From positions 1-9,929 of the forward strand of contig CAIKYN010000186.1 of the NCBI GenBank assembly GCA_903831635.1: a stretch of 9,929 bases of DNA, written 5' to 3'. A program made the translations under genes and the position numbers. Position 1 is the first letter of the stretch, and each line of letters begins with the position of its first letter. Under the pieces are notes generated by a model. That model was not told where the DNA came from and ran no database searches. It worked only from the letters and a program-made list of their open reading frames with translations. This DNA is from an uncultured Spartobacteria bacterium. Lineage in GTDB: Bacteria > Verrucomicrobiota > Verrucomicrobiia > Chthoniobacterales > UBA6821. This document shows positions 1 through 6,851 of this stretch, in pieces.

Positions 1-861
1 CGTGCGGGAGCCGTGCTTTCCTCGCTGATCTACGGGGCGATGGCCTGCCTCATCGTGGCACTTGCACGTCCCCAGATCGGACACACCCTGGAACATGTCA
101 CCGCCAGCGGTGTCGATATCATGCTGGTACTTGATGTCTCGGGATCGATGCGAGCCGAAGATTATGTGGTCGGCGACAAGAGGATGAACCGCATCGATAT
201 GGTGAAGCGCGTCACCCAGGACTTCATCGAGGCCCGTCCCAACGACCGTATTGGCATCATTGCCTTTGCTGGTCGCCCCTACCTAGTAAGTCCCCTGACC
301 CTCGATCATGACTGGCTGATCCAGAATCTCGACCGCGTTCAGATTGGCATGGTCGAGGATAGCACGGCCATTGGTTCTGCCCTCGCTTCAGCGGCCAACA
401 GGCTGAAGGACAGGGACTCCAAGACAAAAATCATTGTTCTTCTGACTGACGGGGCCAATAACGCCGGGAAGGTTCTTCCGCTCACAGCGGCCGAGGCGGC
501 AAAGGCGCTGGGCATCAAGATCTACACCATCGTCGCCGGGAGCAACGACCCGATCCCGTTCCCCGTGAAGCTCCAGGATGGTCGCACAGTGCTGATGGAT
601 CTCCCTGCCGGGTACTTCCCAATCGACGAGAAGTTACTCGGGCAGATCGCACAAATGTGTGACGGCAAGTATTTCCGAGCCACCGACACCTCCTCTATGA
701 ATAGGTCGTTCAAGGAGATCGATCGCCTAGAGAAGACCAAGGTCGAGGTCGAGAAGAGCGCCGATTACCACGATTATTTCTCGCTGTTTCTCCTGATCGC
801 CGCCGGGCTTCTGATCGCCGAGGCCGTTCTCTCACAGACCCTCTGGCGTCGCCTGCCCTGA
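1..861 (+). CDS. batA: BatA-type VWA membrane protein (5' truncated by window edge)
   Basis: Inner-membrane von Willebrand A protein of the Bat (aerotolerance/stress) operon; the family is thought to bind partner proteins through a metal site, but its exact job is unsettled. The frame is open from base 1, so the true start and the first membrane helix lie upstream; the GTG at 13 is not a credible start. In the visible 286 residues, a membrane segment (about 5-22) ends in the family-typical ALARPQ, followed by a VWA domain (about 37-235). The MIDAS metal site looks intact: DVSGS at 45-49, Thr122, and Asp150 in LLTDG. The IDRLEKTKVEVE stretch before the C-terminal helix (about 259-276) is typical of BatA. 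The tail after that helix carries two Arg, which puts the VWA domain on the periplasmic side. The next gene starts 11 nt downstream, so the two are probably cotranscribed. Family call is firm; the A rather than B label rests on gene order and the second VWA gene that follows. Confidence 0.93.
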   Translation, partial: RAGAVLSSLIYGAMACLIVALARPQIGHTLEHVTASGVDIMLVLDVSGSMRAEDYVVGDKRMNRIDMVKRVTQDFIEARPNDRIGIIAFAGRPYLVSPLTLDHDWLIQNLDRVQIGMVEDSTAIGSALASAANRLKDRDSKTKIIVLLTDGANNAGKVLPLTAAEAAKALGIKIYTIVAGSNDPIPFPVKLQDGRTVLMDLPAGYFPIDEKLLGQIAQMCDGKYFRATDTSSMNRSFKEIDRLEKTKVEVEKSADYHDYFSLFLLIAAGLLIAEAVLSQTLWRRLP

Positions 862-872
862 TCCTCTGCCCC

Positions 873-3086
873 ATGTATTCTTTTTTTCTGACAGCACTCG
901 ATGACCGGTTGACATTCGGCTCCCCCGAATGGTTCTGGGCTTTAATGCTTCTTGCACCCGTACTCTGGTTTTTCTTTGATGCTTCTCGTCGACGTGAGGC
1001 TCTGCTGGCCAAGATCCTGGCCCCACGACTCCAGCAGTCCCTCGCCGGTCAGGTAAGTCATTTCAAGCGTAACCTGCGCATCGCCTCGCTGCTGCTGGCA
1101 ATCGCCTGCGTGATCCTCGCACTGGCGAAACCCCGCTATGGATCAATCGACCAGGAGATTAAATCCCGTGGACGCGACGTTATCATCGCGATCGACACCT
1201 CCCGCAGTATGCTCTCCACGGACACGGCCCCGACCCGTCTTGGTCGAGCGAAGCTCATCTCTCAGGATTTGCTCAACCTGCTGAGGGGGGACCGTGTGGG
1301 ACTGATAGCTTTTGCGGGGACCTCGTTCCTGCAGGCGCCACTGACTCTTGACAAGGGGGCTGTTCTGACCTCCATCGACGATCTTGATACAAACACGATA
1401 CCGAAAGGTGGGACTGACATCGCCTCGGCGATCAGGCTCGCCATTGCGGCCTTCGGCAAGGGTGAGACGATGAGTCGGGCCCTGGTGCTGATGACGGATG
1501 GCGAGGAGTTGGACGAGAGCGGCGTCGAAGCCGCCAAGGAGGCGGAGGCCGCAGGAATCCGGATCTTTACGATCGGATTCGGTTCAGCCGCTGGGTCACT
1601 GATCCCGATCAAGACGGAGGAGGGGCGGAATGATTTTGTCCGTGATGAGGGCGGGCGCCCTGTGAATTCCAAGCTCGATGCAGCTCGGTTGACCCAGATC
1701 GCGAAAGAAACGGGGGGCTTTTATCTCCCCTATGGTCAGGATGCCGCCTCAATCATCTACGAGAAAGGAATCGTTCCCATGGACCAGCAGGAAACGGGGG
1801 TGCTGAGCGCCCACAAGCCGATCGAGCGCTATGCCTGGCCAGTCGGATTCGCACTTTTCTTGCTCGTCCTCTGGTCCGTACTTGGAGAGGGACGTCGACA
1901 GAAGGTGCTTTCTTCGCTGGTGATCCCCACACTCCTGATTCTCCTGACTCCCGGTTCGTTGCGCGCGGCGACCTCTGGTATCAACGACTACCAGCAGGGC
2001 AACTATCAGGGAGCGCTTCAGGAGTTTGAACGACGCCTACAATCCGGTGCCAATGCCCCGGAGATCCGTTTCGACGCCGGAGCGGCGGCTTACAAGGCGG
2101 GTGATTTTAAAAAGGCTGCCGATTACTTTGCCGCCGCGATGACCTCGACGGATCCGAAGATCAGGGATGCCGCAACTTATAATCTCGCGAATTCCCTAGT
2201 CCGTTCCGGCGAGGGGGCCGATGTGAAAGAGGCAAAGCTCTCCGACTGGAATAACGCCCTCCAGCATTACGAGACGGTGCTGAAGGATCGTCCAAGCGAT
2301 GCGAAGGCCAAGGAGAACCGGGAGATCGTCCGTAAACTGATTGCTGATCTTAATAAGAAGGAACCGCCACAAAAACAGCAGGATAAGAAAAACGACAAAG
2401 ACAAAAAAGATCAGAAGGATCAGGACAAGGATAAGAACAAGAAAGACCAGTCACAGGGTGGTGGTCAGAGCGACAAAAACGATAAAGATCAAAAAGACCA
2501 GAAGGATAACAAGGATCAAAAGAACGATCAGTCTCAGGGAGGGGGAAAAGATCAGAACAAGGATCAGAACAAGCCTCAGGATTCAAAAGACCCCAAAGAT
2601 TCCAAGAACGACCAAGGCAAGGGGCAGGATCAGAAGGATCAGCCGCAAAATCAACAAAAGCAGGGGGGAGGACAAGGAGGGCCCACGCCGACCCCGACTC
2701 CTTCACCCCAGCAGGGCAAAGGTTCCAATTCCCAGGATCAGAAAGATCAGCAGCATAAGCAGGATTCCCAGCAGCAACAGGGTCAACAACAACAGCCCGG
2801 GGATGAGAAGCAGGCGGGCCATGGTGCGCAACCGACACCCACACCTGCTCCCTCTCCTGGGAAAGCGAAAAGTGCGAATGGCGCCTCCGCTCAGGATCAG
2901 AAAAAAGCCGAGCAAGAGAAGAAGGCCGCCGAGGCAGCAGAGGCCGCTGCTGCAGAAGAGGGTAAGGATGGGAAGATGACTCCGAATCAAGCCCGGGCGC
3001 TTCTTCGCTCGATGCAGGACGAGGAGGCCCATCAGTTAAGCAACCAGCAGAACCGTGCAGTGGAACAACCGCAGCGCGATTGGTAA
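873..3086 (+). CDS. batB: BatB-BatC fusion: VWA domain + TPR + charged low-complexity tail
   Basis: A 737-residue protein, about twice the size of a normal BatB. Order: membrane helices at about 20-37 and 68-86 (ending LALAKPR), VWA domain about 100-300 with an intact MIDAS (DTSRS 108-112, Thr181, Asp209 in MTDG), a third helix about 321-337, a short basic loop GEGRRQK, a fourth signal-peptide-like hydrophobic segment (345-360), TPR-like helices (about 368-490), and a K/D/Q/N/G-rich tail (about 494-699). It ends in a helical patch (701-724) and a terminal RDW, resembling the KDW-type ending I recall from BatC-like TPR proteins. In many genomes BatB and BatC are separate genes. Here the signal-like segment ending SLRA at 362-365 looks like BatC's own signal peptide kept inside the fusion. 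Start: ATG at 873, 11 nt after batA; no clear Shine-Dalgarno is visible. Domain calls are firm; whether the chain is cleaved at the internal signal is inference. Confidence 0.93.
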   Translation: MYSFFLTALDDRLTFGSPEWFWALMLLAPVLWFFFDASRRREALLAKILAPRLQQSLAGQVSHFKRNLRIASLLLAIACVILALAKPRYGSIDQEIKSRGRDVIIAIDTSRSMLSTDTAPTRLGRAKLISQDLLNLLRGDRVGLIAFAGTSFLQAPLTLDKGAVLTSIDDLDTNTIPKGGTDIASAIRLAIAAFGKGETMSRALVLMTDGEELDESGVEAAKEAEAAGIRIFTIGFGSAAGSLIPIKTEEGRNDFVRDEGGRPVNSKLDAARLTQIAKETGGFYLPYGQDAASIIYEKGIVPMDQQETGVLSAHKPIERYAWPVGFALFLLVLWSVLGEGRRQKVLSSLVIPTLLILLTPGSLRAATSGINDYQQGNYQGALQEFERRLQSGANAPEIRFDAGAAAYKAGDFKKAADYFAAAMTSTDPKIRDAATYNLANSLVRSGEGADVKEAKLSDWNNALQHYETVLKDRPSDAKAKENREIVRKLIADLNKKEPPQKQQDKKNDKDKKDQKDQDKDKNKKDQSQGGGQSDKNDKDQKDQKDNKDQKNDQSQGGGKDQNKDQNKPQDSKDPKDSKNDQGKGQDQKDQPQNQQKQGGGQGGPTPTPTPSPQQGKGSNSQDQKDQQHKQDSQQQQGQQQQPGDEKQAGHGAQPTPTPAPSPGKAKSANGASAQDQKKAEQEKKAAEAAEAAAAEEGKDGKMTPNQARALLRSMQDEEAHQLSNQQNRAVEQPQRDW
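1893..1967 (+). other. Internal signal-peptide-like segment at the BatB/BatC junction
   Basis: Codes for residues 341-365 of the fusion protein: a basic start (RRQK), a hydrophobic run (345-360), a helix-breaking PG (360-361), and SLRA at 362-365 that could serve as a signal peptidase I site (Leu at -3, Ala at -1). It lies directly before the TPR part. Topology agrees: the preceding helix would end inside, the RRQK loop stays in the cytoplasm and this segment re-exports the TPR part. Leu at -3 is acceptable but not ideal, so cleavage is uncertain; it may simply be a fourth membrane anchor. Confidence 0.5.
2352..2969 (+). repeat. Low-complexity K/D/Q/N/G-rich coding repeat (BatC tail)
   Basis: Codes for about residues 494-699 of the BatB-BatC fusion. 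It is built from imperfect DQK, KDQ, NDK and DQN units. DQSQGGG occurs twice, 27 residues apart (525 and 552), and PTPTPxPSP occurs twice, 50 residues apart (604 and 654). After residue 500 there is no Phe, Tyr or Cys, and the only Trp is the last residue, so the region should be disordered and highly soluble. Ala/Glu/Lys-rich helix-forming sequence follows at about 677-699. The DNA is A-rich (many gat, cag, aag codons), unlike the flanking sequence, as expected from this amino-acid bias. This is coding low complexity, not a mobile or CRISPR repeat. Confidence 0.85.
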
Positions 3087-3087
3087 T

Positions 3088-4971
3088 ATGCATATGATCA
3101 TGAGCTTTTCCGGAATTCAGCGCGGCGCACGCATTGCGATAGGCGCATTTCTGGCGATAACTTGTTGCGTGATCGGTCTCCACGCTGCCGACGTCTCGGT
3201 GAGTGCCGAATTGACCCGCCCACAGATCAGCCAGGGGGAGATGGCGGAGTTGCAGATCAAGGTCTCGGGTGCCCAGCAGGCTGACGTTCCTCAACAGATT
3301 CAGGCAGATGGGCTGCAGATCCGACTCACGGGTCAATCGACCCAGGTACAGATGGTGAACTTCAAGGTCACCTCTTCCGTGATCTACAGCTACATCGTGA
3401 TGCCGCTTCGCACCGGCAACTTCACGATTCCCGGGGTCACGGTGACGGCCGACGGACGCCAATTCCGCACCGGAGAACTCGCCTTCAAGGTGGATGACAG
3501 CAGGTCCGCGCCCACTCCCTCATCCTCCTCTTCCGCGCAGATGGGACTGCCACCGGGAATGCCTCAAGGTATGCCGCCCGGCATCCCAGGAGGCATTCCG
3601 ATGCCTGGCTTCCAGCAGCGCCGTCCGCGTCCGGCACCCCAGAGGGTCGATGAAGGGAAACTTGCCTTTGGTGAAATCAATTGTCCCAAGAAGACGCTCT
3701 ATGCCGGGGAGATGACACCCGTCGAGATCCGCTACTATTTCGACGCCCGCTATCCCGTGCAGGTTCGTGGACGCGTCGACTTCGGATGCGAGGGGATTCT
3801 TGTCGAGCGCTTCCCTGATCCTAAGCAGACCCGTGAGGAACGCGACGGGATCACCTACAATGTCCTGACATTCCATTCCCTTCTCTCCGCCGTGAAACCG
3901 GGTTCCCTGGATGTCGCTCCTGCGAAGCTCGACTGCGAGATGCAATTGCCCGGAGGTCTGCCGCCGGGGTTTGACGATCCTGTGTTCCAGCAACTCATGG
4001 GTGGACAGAGCGGCTTCGGTCAACCGAAGGAGCTTGCCGTCAAGACCTCCGGACTTCATCTCGAGGTTCTTCCTCTGCCTAAGGAGGGGCGACCCGACTC
4101 CTTTGCCGGAGCAGTCGGGCAGTTCGATATCGACTCGATCGTCAGCAATCCCCATCCCGCCCCGGGTGACCCCGCTAACCTTGTGGTGAAGATCGGAGGG
4201 CGTGGGAACTTCAAGGGGATGGGCGCTCCCGTACTGACCCAGACCGACGGATGGAGGAGCTATCCCCCGAGTGACAAATTCGACAGTTCCGACGAACTCT
4301 CCTACACGGGCGTGAAATCGTTCGACTTCACCCTCATCGCCCAGCAACCGCAGAAAGAATCGCCCGGGTGCGAGTTCTCCTACTTCGATCCTACCAGCGC
4401 CAAGTATGTCACCCTAACCTCCAAGCCGCTTCCGCTTGTCGCCTCACCCGGAGGTCCTGCCCCAGCCGTCGCAGGAGCCGTTCAGGCGTCGTCGCCCGAG
4501 GCCACGCCCGCACGACTTCCTGCAGCCACAGGGAAATCCGCTTCCCTGAAAGAGGGTGAGCCGATGTCGGGGATCACGCTCCGCTCCTGGACGACGCCTG
4601 TGCAGCGCAACGAATTCCTGATTGCCTCGCTCGCCATGCTTGTTGCCACGGCCGCACTCGCAGGGATTCTCGCTTACATCAAAATCCAGGCTCAGGGAGG
4701 CACTGCTGCCTCGCGTCGAAAGAAACACATTGCTGAACTCCGCTCCCTCATTACTTCCGGAACATCCGATGCTGGATCCACCTACGAGGCCGCGCTTGAT
4801 TATGCTGAACTGGTGCTTCCTCCCTCGGAAAAGCGTGATGCCTTGATCTCGGGACTCACGGAGCGACGTGATCTGCTGAAGTACGGGTCTGGTGGATCAC
4901 TAACACTTCCGGCCTCTGAGCATCGGGAGCTGCTGGGTTTACTCGATCTTTCCTCAACCAAAATCTCGTGA
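3088..4971 (+). CDS. batD: BatD-type exported membrane protein
   Basis: A 627-residue protein of the BatD family, a large periplasmic/membrane component of the Bat operon with no assigned enzyme activity. Visible parts: an N-terminal signal (basic QRGAR, hydrophobic 17-30, likely cut near LHAA at 31-34); first Ig-like beta region (35-137); a Ser/Pro/Gly/Met-rich linker (138-188); further beta domains (189-455), including the family-typical FAGAVGQFDID (339-349) and IGGRGNF (369-375); an Ala/Pro linker (456-490); a membrane helix (about 509-532); and a cytoplasmic tail of about 90 residues beginning with RRKK (543-546). Three in-frame ATGs (3088, 3094, 3100) follow the upstream stop within 14 nt. 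I take the first, 1 nt after that stop, but 3100 gives the most usual signal peptide; none has a clear Shine-Dalgarno. The end overlaps batE in a TGATG arrangement. Family call is strong. Confidence 0.92.
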   Translation: MHMIMSFSGIQRGARIAIGAFLAITCCVIGLHAADVSVSAELTRPQISQGEMAELQIKVSGAQQADVPQQIQADGLQIRLTGQSTQVQMVNFKVTSSVIYSYIVMPLRTGNFTIPGVTVTADGRQFRTGELAFKVDDSRSAPTPSSSSSAQMGLPPGMPQGMPPGIPGGIPMPGFQQRRPRPAPQRVDEGKLAFGEINCPKKTLYAGEMTPVEIRYYFDARYPVQVRGRVDFGCEGILVERFPDPKQTREERDGITYNVLTFHSLLSAVKPGSLDVAPAKLDCEMQLPGGLPPGFDDPVFQQLMGGQSGFGQPKELAVKTSGLHLEVLPLPKEGRPDSFAGAVGQFDIDSIVSNPHPAPGDPANLVVKIGGRGNFKGMGAPVLTQTDGWRSYPPSDKFDSSDELSYTGVKSFDFTLIAQQPQKESPGCEFSYFDPTSAKYVTLTSKPLPLVASPGGPAPAVAGAVQASSPEATPARLPAATGKSASLKEGEPMSGITLRSWTTPVQRNEFLIASLAMLVATAALAGILAYIKIQAQGGTAASRRKKHIAELRSLITSGTSDAGSTYEAALDYAELVLPPSEKRDALISGLTERRDLLKYGSGGSLTLPASEHRELLGLLDLSSTKIS

Positions 4972-5744
4972 TGAAATATCTTTCCCTGCTGCTTTGCCTG
5001 CTGGCTATTTTCGTGACTTCAGTACGCGCCGGCCTGCCAGAGGATTTTGCTTCTGCCAATGGAAACCTCGCTTCCGGCCATGCGGATGAGGCTCTCTCGA
5101 CCTACAAGACACTGCTGACGTATCCGGAGTTCAAGGCCTCAGGATCAGCCGAGATCTGGTACAATCGAGGACTGGCCGAGATGCAGTCGGGAGACGCGGT
5201 GGCCGCCTCACTTTCCTTCCGGCGCTCCCTTTTGCTCGATCCCGCCTCGTTCCCCGCACGGGTGCAGTTGGGAAAGACACTCCTTTCCCTTGGCCTTCCC
5301 GTTCCCTCCGGATGGAAGGAGCGCACCATGCAGATACTCCATCCCGAAACGATGATCGTGGGTGGGGCTGTCATTGGCTGGATCGGCGCTCTTGGTCTGG
5401 TGGTTCTTCTTTTCCAAGCTAGCCGGAAGAAAGGACTGATCGCGCTGGCACTTATCGTGATCGTCATCGGTCACGGCGCCTCCGTGCTTGGGACCATAGT
5501 GGATCCTCGCCGCACGGCGCGTCATCAAGCAGTCCTTACCGCCAAGGAGGCGGTCACCCTGAGGGCTACTCCTGCCGACAGTGGTTCGGAATCTGGAAAA
5601 CTCGACCCGGGAACCCTTATCAGCATCCTATCCCGGAACGGTGCGTGGTGGTATGTTTCTGCGGGCTCCGGATCCGGTGCCCTCCTAGGATGGATTCACT
5701 CCAACACCGCCACGCCCCTTCTTTCCTCCTACAAGGATTCCTAG
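4971..5744 (+). CDS. batE: BatE-type TPR-SH3 membrane protein
   Basis: A 257-residue protein with the standard BatE layout. Signal peptide 1-20 (hydrophobic 4-16, cut after SVRA); TPR-type helices about 25-110, with the repeat signature IWYNRGLAEMQSGDAVAAS around 62-80; membrane helices about 128-148 and 156-176 joined by a basic loop (SRKKG); then a bacterial SH3-like domain (about 186-250) with VTLRATP at 195-201 and WWYVS at 226-230, closing on GWIHS. The loop charge places the TPR and SH3 parts in the periplasm. The ATG at 4971 uses the last base of the batD stop (TGATG), which suggests translational coupling; a GTG one codon earlier (4968) is a possible alternative. BatE TPRs are believed to bind other Bat proteins. 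The next gene begins inside its 3' end. Confidence 0.92.
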   Translation: MKYLSLLLCLLAIFVTSVRAGLPEDFASANGNLASGHADEALSTYKTLLTYPEFKASGSAEIWYNRGLAEMQSGDAVAASLSFRRSLLLDPASFPARVQLGKTLLSLGLPVPSGWKERTMQILHPETMIVGGAVIGWIGALGLVVLLFQASRKKGLIALALIVIVIGHGASVLGTIVDPRRTARHQAVLTAKEAVTLRATPADSGSESGKLDPGTLISILSRNGAWWYVSAGSGSGALLGWIHSNTATPLLSSYKDS

Positions 5745-6613
5745 GACTCCAAGGGATCTTGCTAGGATTCCTTCTTTTCTTCGGGGGAGTGGATGCTTCC
5801 GTCTCTGCGGCAGGCATTGATCCCTCTGTCATCGATGCTCCCCATGCACCTTACAGAGCTTGGGCTCCCAGTCTCACTCCTTTAGCGGTCGCTCCTTTCC
5901 CTGCGATCGACCCCTTCGAGGCTACCTATCGGTTTGGATGGGAAGGGGTCTCCGCAGGGGGAGCAAGCGTCTCGGTAAGAATCGGCGACGACTCTACAGG
6001 GAAGGCCGACACTTCAAGACGGCGGATTAGTGCCGACGGGGGGCCTAATGAATTGGTGCGGAAGCTCTGGAACTACCATGCCGATTACCAGGGGGAGGCC
6101 GGGGCGAATGGAGAGGTCCCCTCCTGGTTTCATATGGATGAGTCGGTTTCCCGGGGGATGATGTTCAGTGACGCCGTCTTCACGCCTGATGCCGTCTTTG
6201 CCTGCCACCACCTTACGACCGAATCAAAGCCCTGGTGGTACACTCCCTTGCCGGGAGTTCGGGATCTTTTTGCAGCCATGCTCTTTGTCCGCAGCCAACC
6301 GTTGCGTGACGGGGATCACCTCCGACTAAGCACTTTTCCTGATAGGAATCCCTACCTAGTCGACCTCACTGTGGCGGGGCGCGACACCCTTGAGATCATG
6401 GGGAAAAAGATTCGGGCCATCCGCTTCACGATCGCGATCCAAACCATTCAAACCATGGGGCCGAATATCGGCAAGCTGGCTCCCCATAAGAAATTCCGCT
6501 CCGGCCGCATCTGGATGTCGGATGATTCCCGGCGTATCCCACTGAAGGCCGAGGTCGACGTCTTCGTCGGCTCGGTCTTTGCCGAATTGGTGAAGATCAC
6601 TCCGCCTTTTTGA
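5690..6613 (+). CDS. Exported DUF3108 family protein
   Basis: A 307-residue protein of the DUF3108 family, whose biochemical role is not established. After an N-terminal hydrophobic segment (about 17-33, possible cut near VSA at 38-40) comes a Pro/Ala-rich stretch (50-75), then the family fold. The N-terminal beta strand is YRFGWEGVSAGGASVSVRI (80-98). The C-terminal part carries the typical RDLFAAMLFVRSQPLRDGD (191-209), the VAGRDTLEIMGKKIRAIRF strand pair (228-246) and SDDSRRIPLKAEVDVFVGSV (277-296). I expect a periplasmic beta-rich protein. Start is uncertain: the ATG at 5690 overlaps batE by 55 nt and gives a basic/His-containing leader; an ATG at 5645 overlaps even more, and a TTG at 5759 would avoid overlap but leaves a leader with no basic residue. 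Overlap with batE suggests coupling to the Bat operon. Family call is good; function unknown. Confidence 0.85.
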   Translation: MDSLQHRHAPSFLLQGFLGLQGILLGFLLFFGGVDASVSAAGIDPSVIDAPHAPYRAWAPSLTPLAVAPFPAIDPFEATYRFGWEGVSAGGASVSVRIGDDSTGKADTSRRRISADGGPNELVRKLWNYHADYQGEAGANGEVPSWFHMDESVSRGMMFSDAVFTPDAVFACHHLTTESKPWWYTPLPGVRDLFAAMLFVRSQPLRDGDHLRLSTFPDRNPYLVDLTVAGRDTLEIMGKKIRAIRFTIAIQTIQTMGPNIGKLAPHKKFRSGRIWMSDDSRRIPLKAEVDVFVGSVFAELVKITPPF

Positions 6614-6625
6614 AGGGGATTGGAT

Positions 6626-6641
6626 CGGGAATAAACTCCCG
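6626..6641 (+). terminator. Weak hairpin after the Bat/DUF3108 operon
   Basis: CGGGA and TCCCG form a 5-bp stem around a 6-nt loop, 12 nt after the stop of the DUF3108 gene. No T-run follows, so it is at best a poor intrinsic terminator or a 3'-end stabiliser. I list it because it is the nearest dyad to the operon end. Confidence 0.2.
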
Positions 6642-6730
6642 CAGAGGCGAAGAGGGAAAGGTGAGGTTCCCAAATGGATCGCAATCAATGCTAGAGGCGC
6701 ACGAATAGAGTTTTGCTTAGAAATATTGAG

Positions 6731-6743
6731 GACCAAGTTGGTC
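6731..6743. repeat. Perfect 13-bp dyad GACCAAGTTGGTC
   Basis: GACCAA and TTGGTC are exact reverse complements around a single central G. As RNA it could form a 5-bp stem with a 3-nt loop; as DNA it resembles a small operator-like palindrome. It lies mid-spacer between convergent genes, where a promoter operator is unlikely, so it may be chance or part of an mRNA 3' end. Confidence 0.3.
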
Positions 6744-6851
6744 AGGGCTTCGGACTCCTTGATTCATTTCTCTAAGCCTCCGCGATTGCTTGCCCGGCCT
6801 CGGCCAATCGGCCTGCGTTACGGCTGCGGGAAAATCTTTTGATTGCCCAGT

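Larger units (their letters stand above)
6614..6851. other. Spacer between convergent genes
   Basis: A 238-bp noncoding stretch between the DUF3108 stop and the pckG stop, where two transcripts converge. It contains two small dyads (6626-6641 and 6731-6743) and a GC-rich patch with GGCC repeats near 6797-6813, but no stem followed by a T-run on either strand. I find no open frame with a family signature and no tRNA. Termination may be Rho-dependent. Confidence 0.6.

Noticed and set aside
2352..2969. CRISPR array or tandem DNA repeat
   Set aside because: Units are irregular, in frame and explained by amino-acid bias; no constant repeat or unique spacers.
2341..2979. Arg/Lys/Ile-rich frame (212 codons) overlapping the low-complexity tail on the + strand
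   Set aside because: This is the shifted reading of the gat/cag/aag repeats; the product is a meaningless basic repeat.
2350..3462. Long open frame on the - strand (370 codons) opposite the fusion gene tail and batD
   Set aside because: It is antisense to the repetitive K/D/Q codons, whose complement rarely forms stops; the translated protein is Asp/Pro/Leu/Ser-rich without a recognisable domain, while the + strand encodes clear Bat proteins.
5645..5689. Earlier ATG start for the DUF3108 gene
   Set aside because: It would overlap batE by 100 nt and put a Cys/Arg-rich stretch before the export signal; this stretch is just the shifted reading of the SH3 codons.
6780..6850. Intrinsic terminator for pckG in the GGCC-rich patch
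   Set aside because: The possible stem is only 4 bp and no T-run follows on the - strand.
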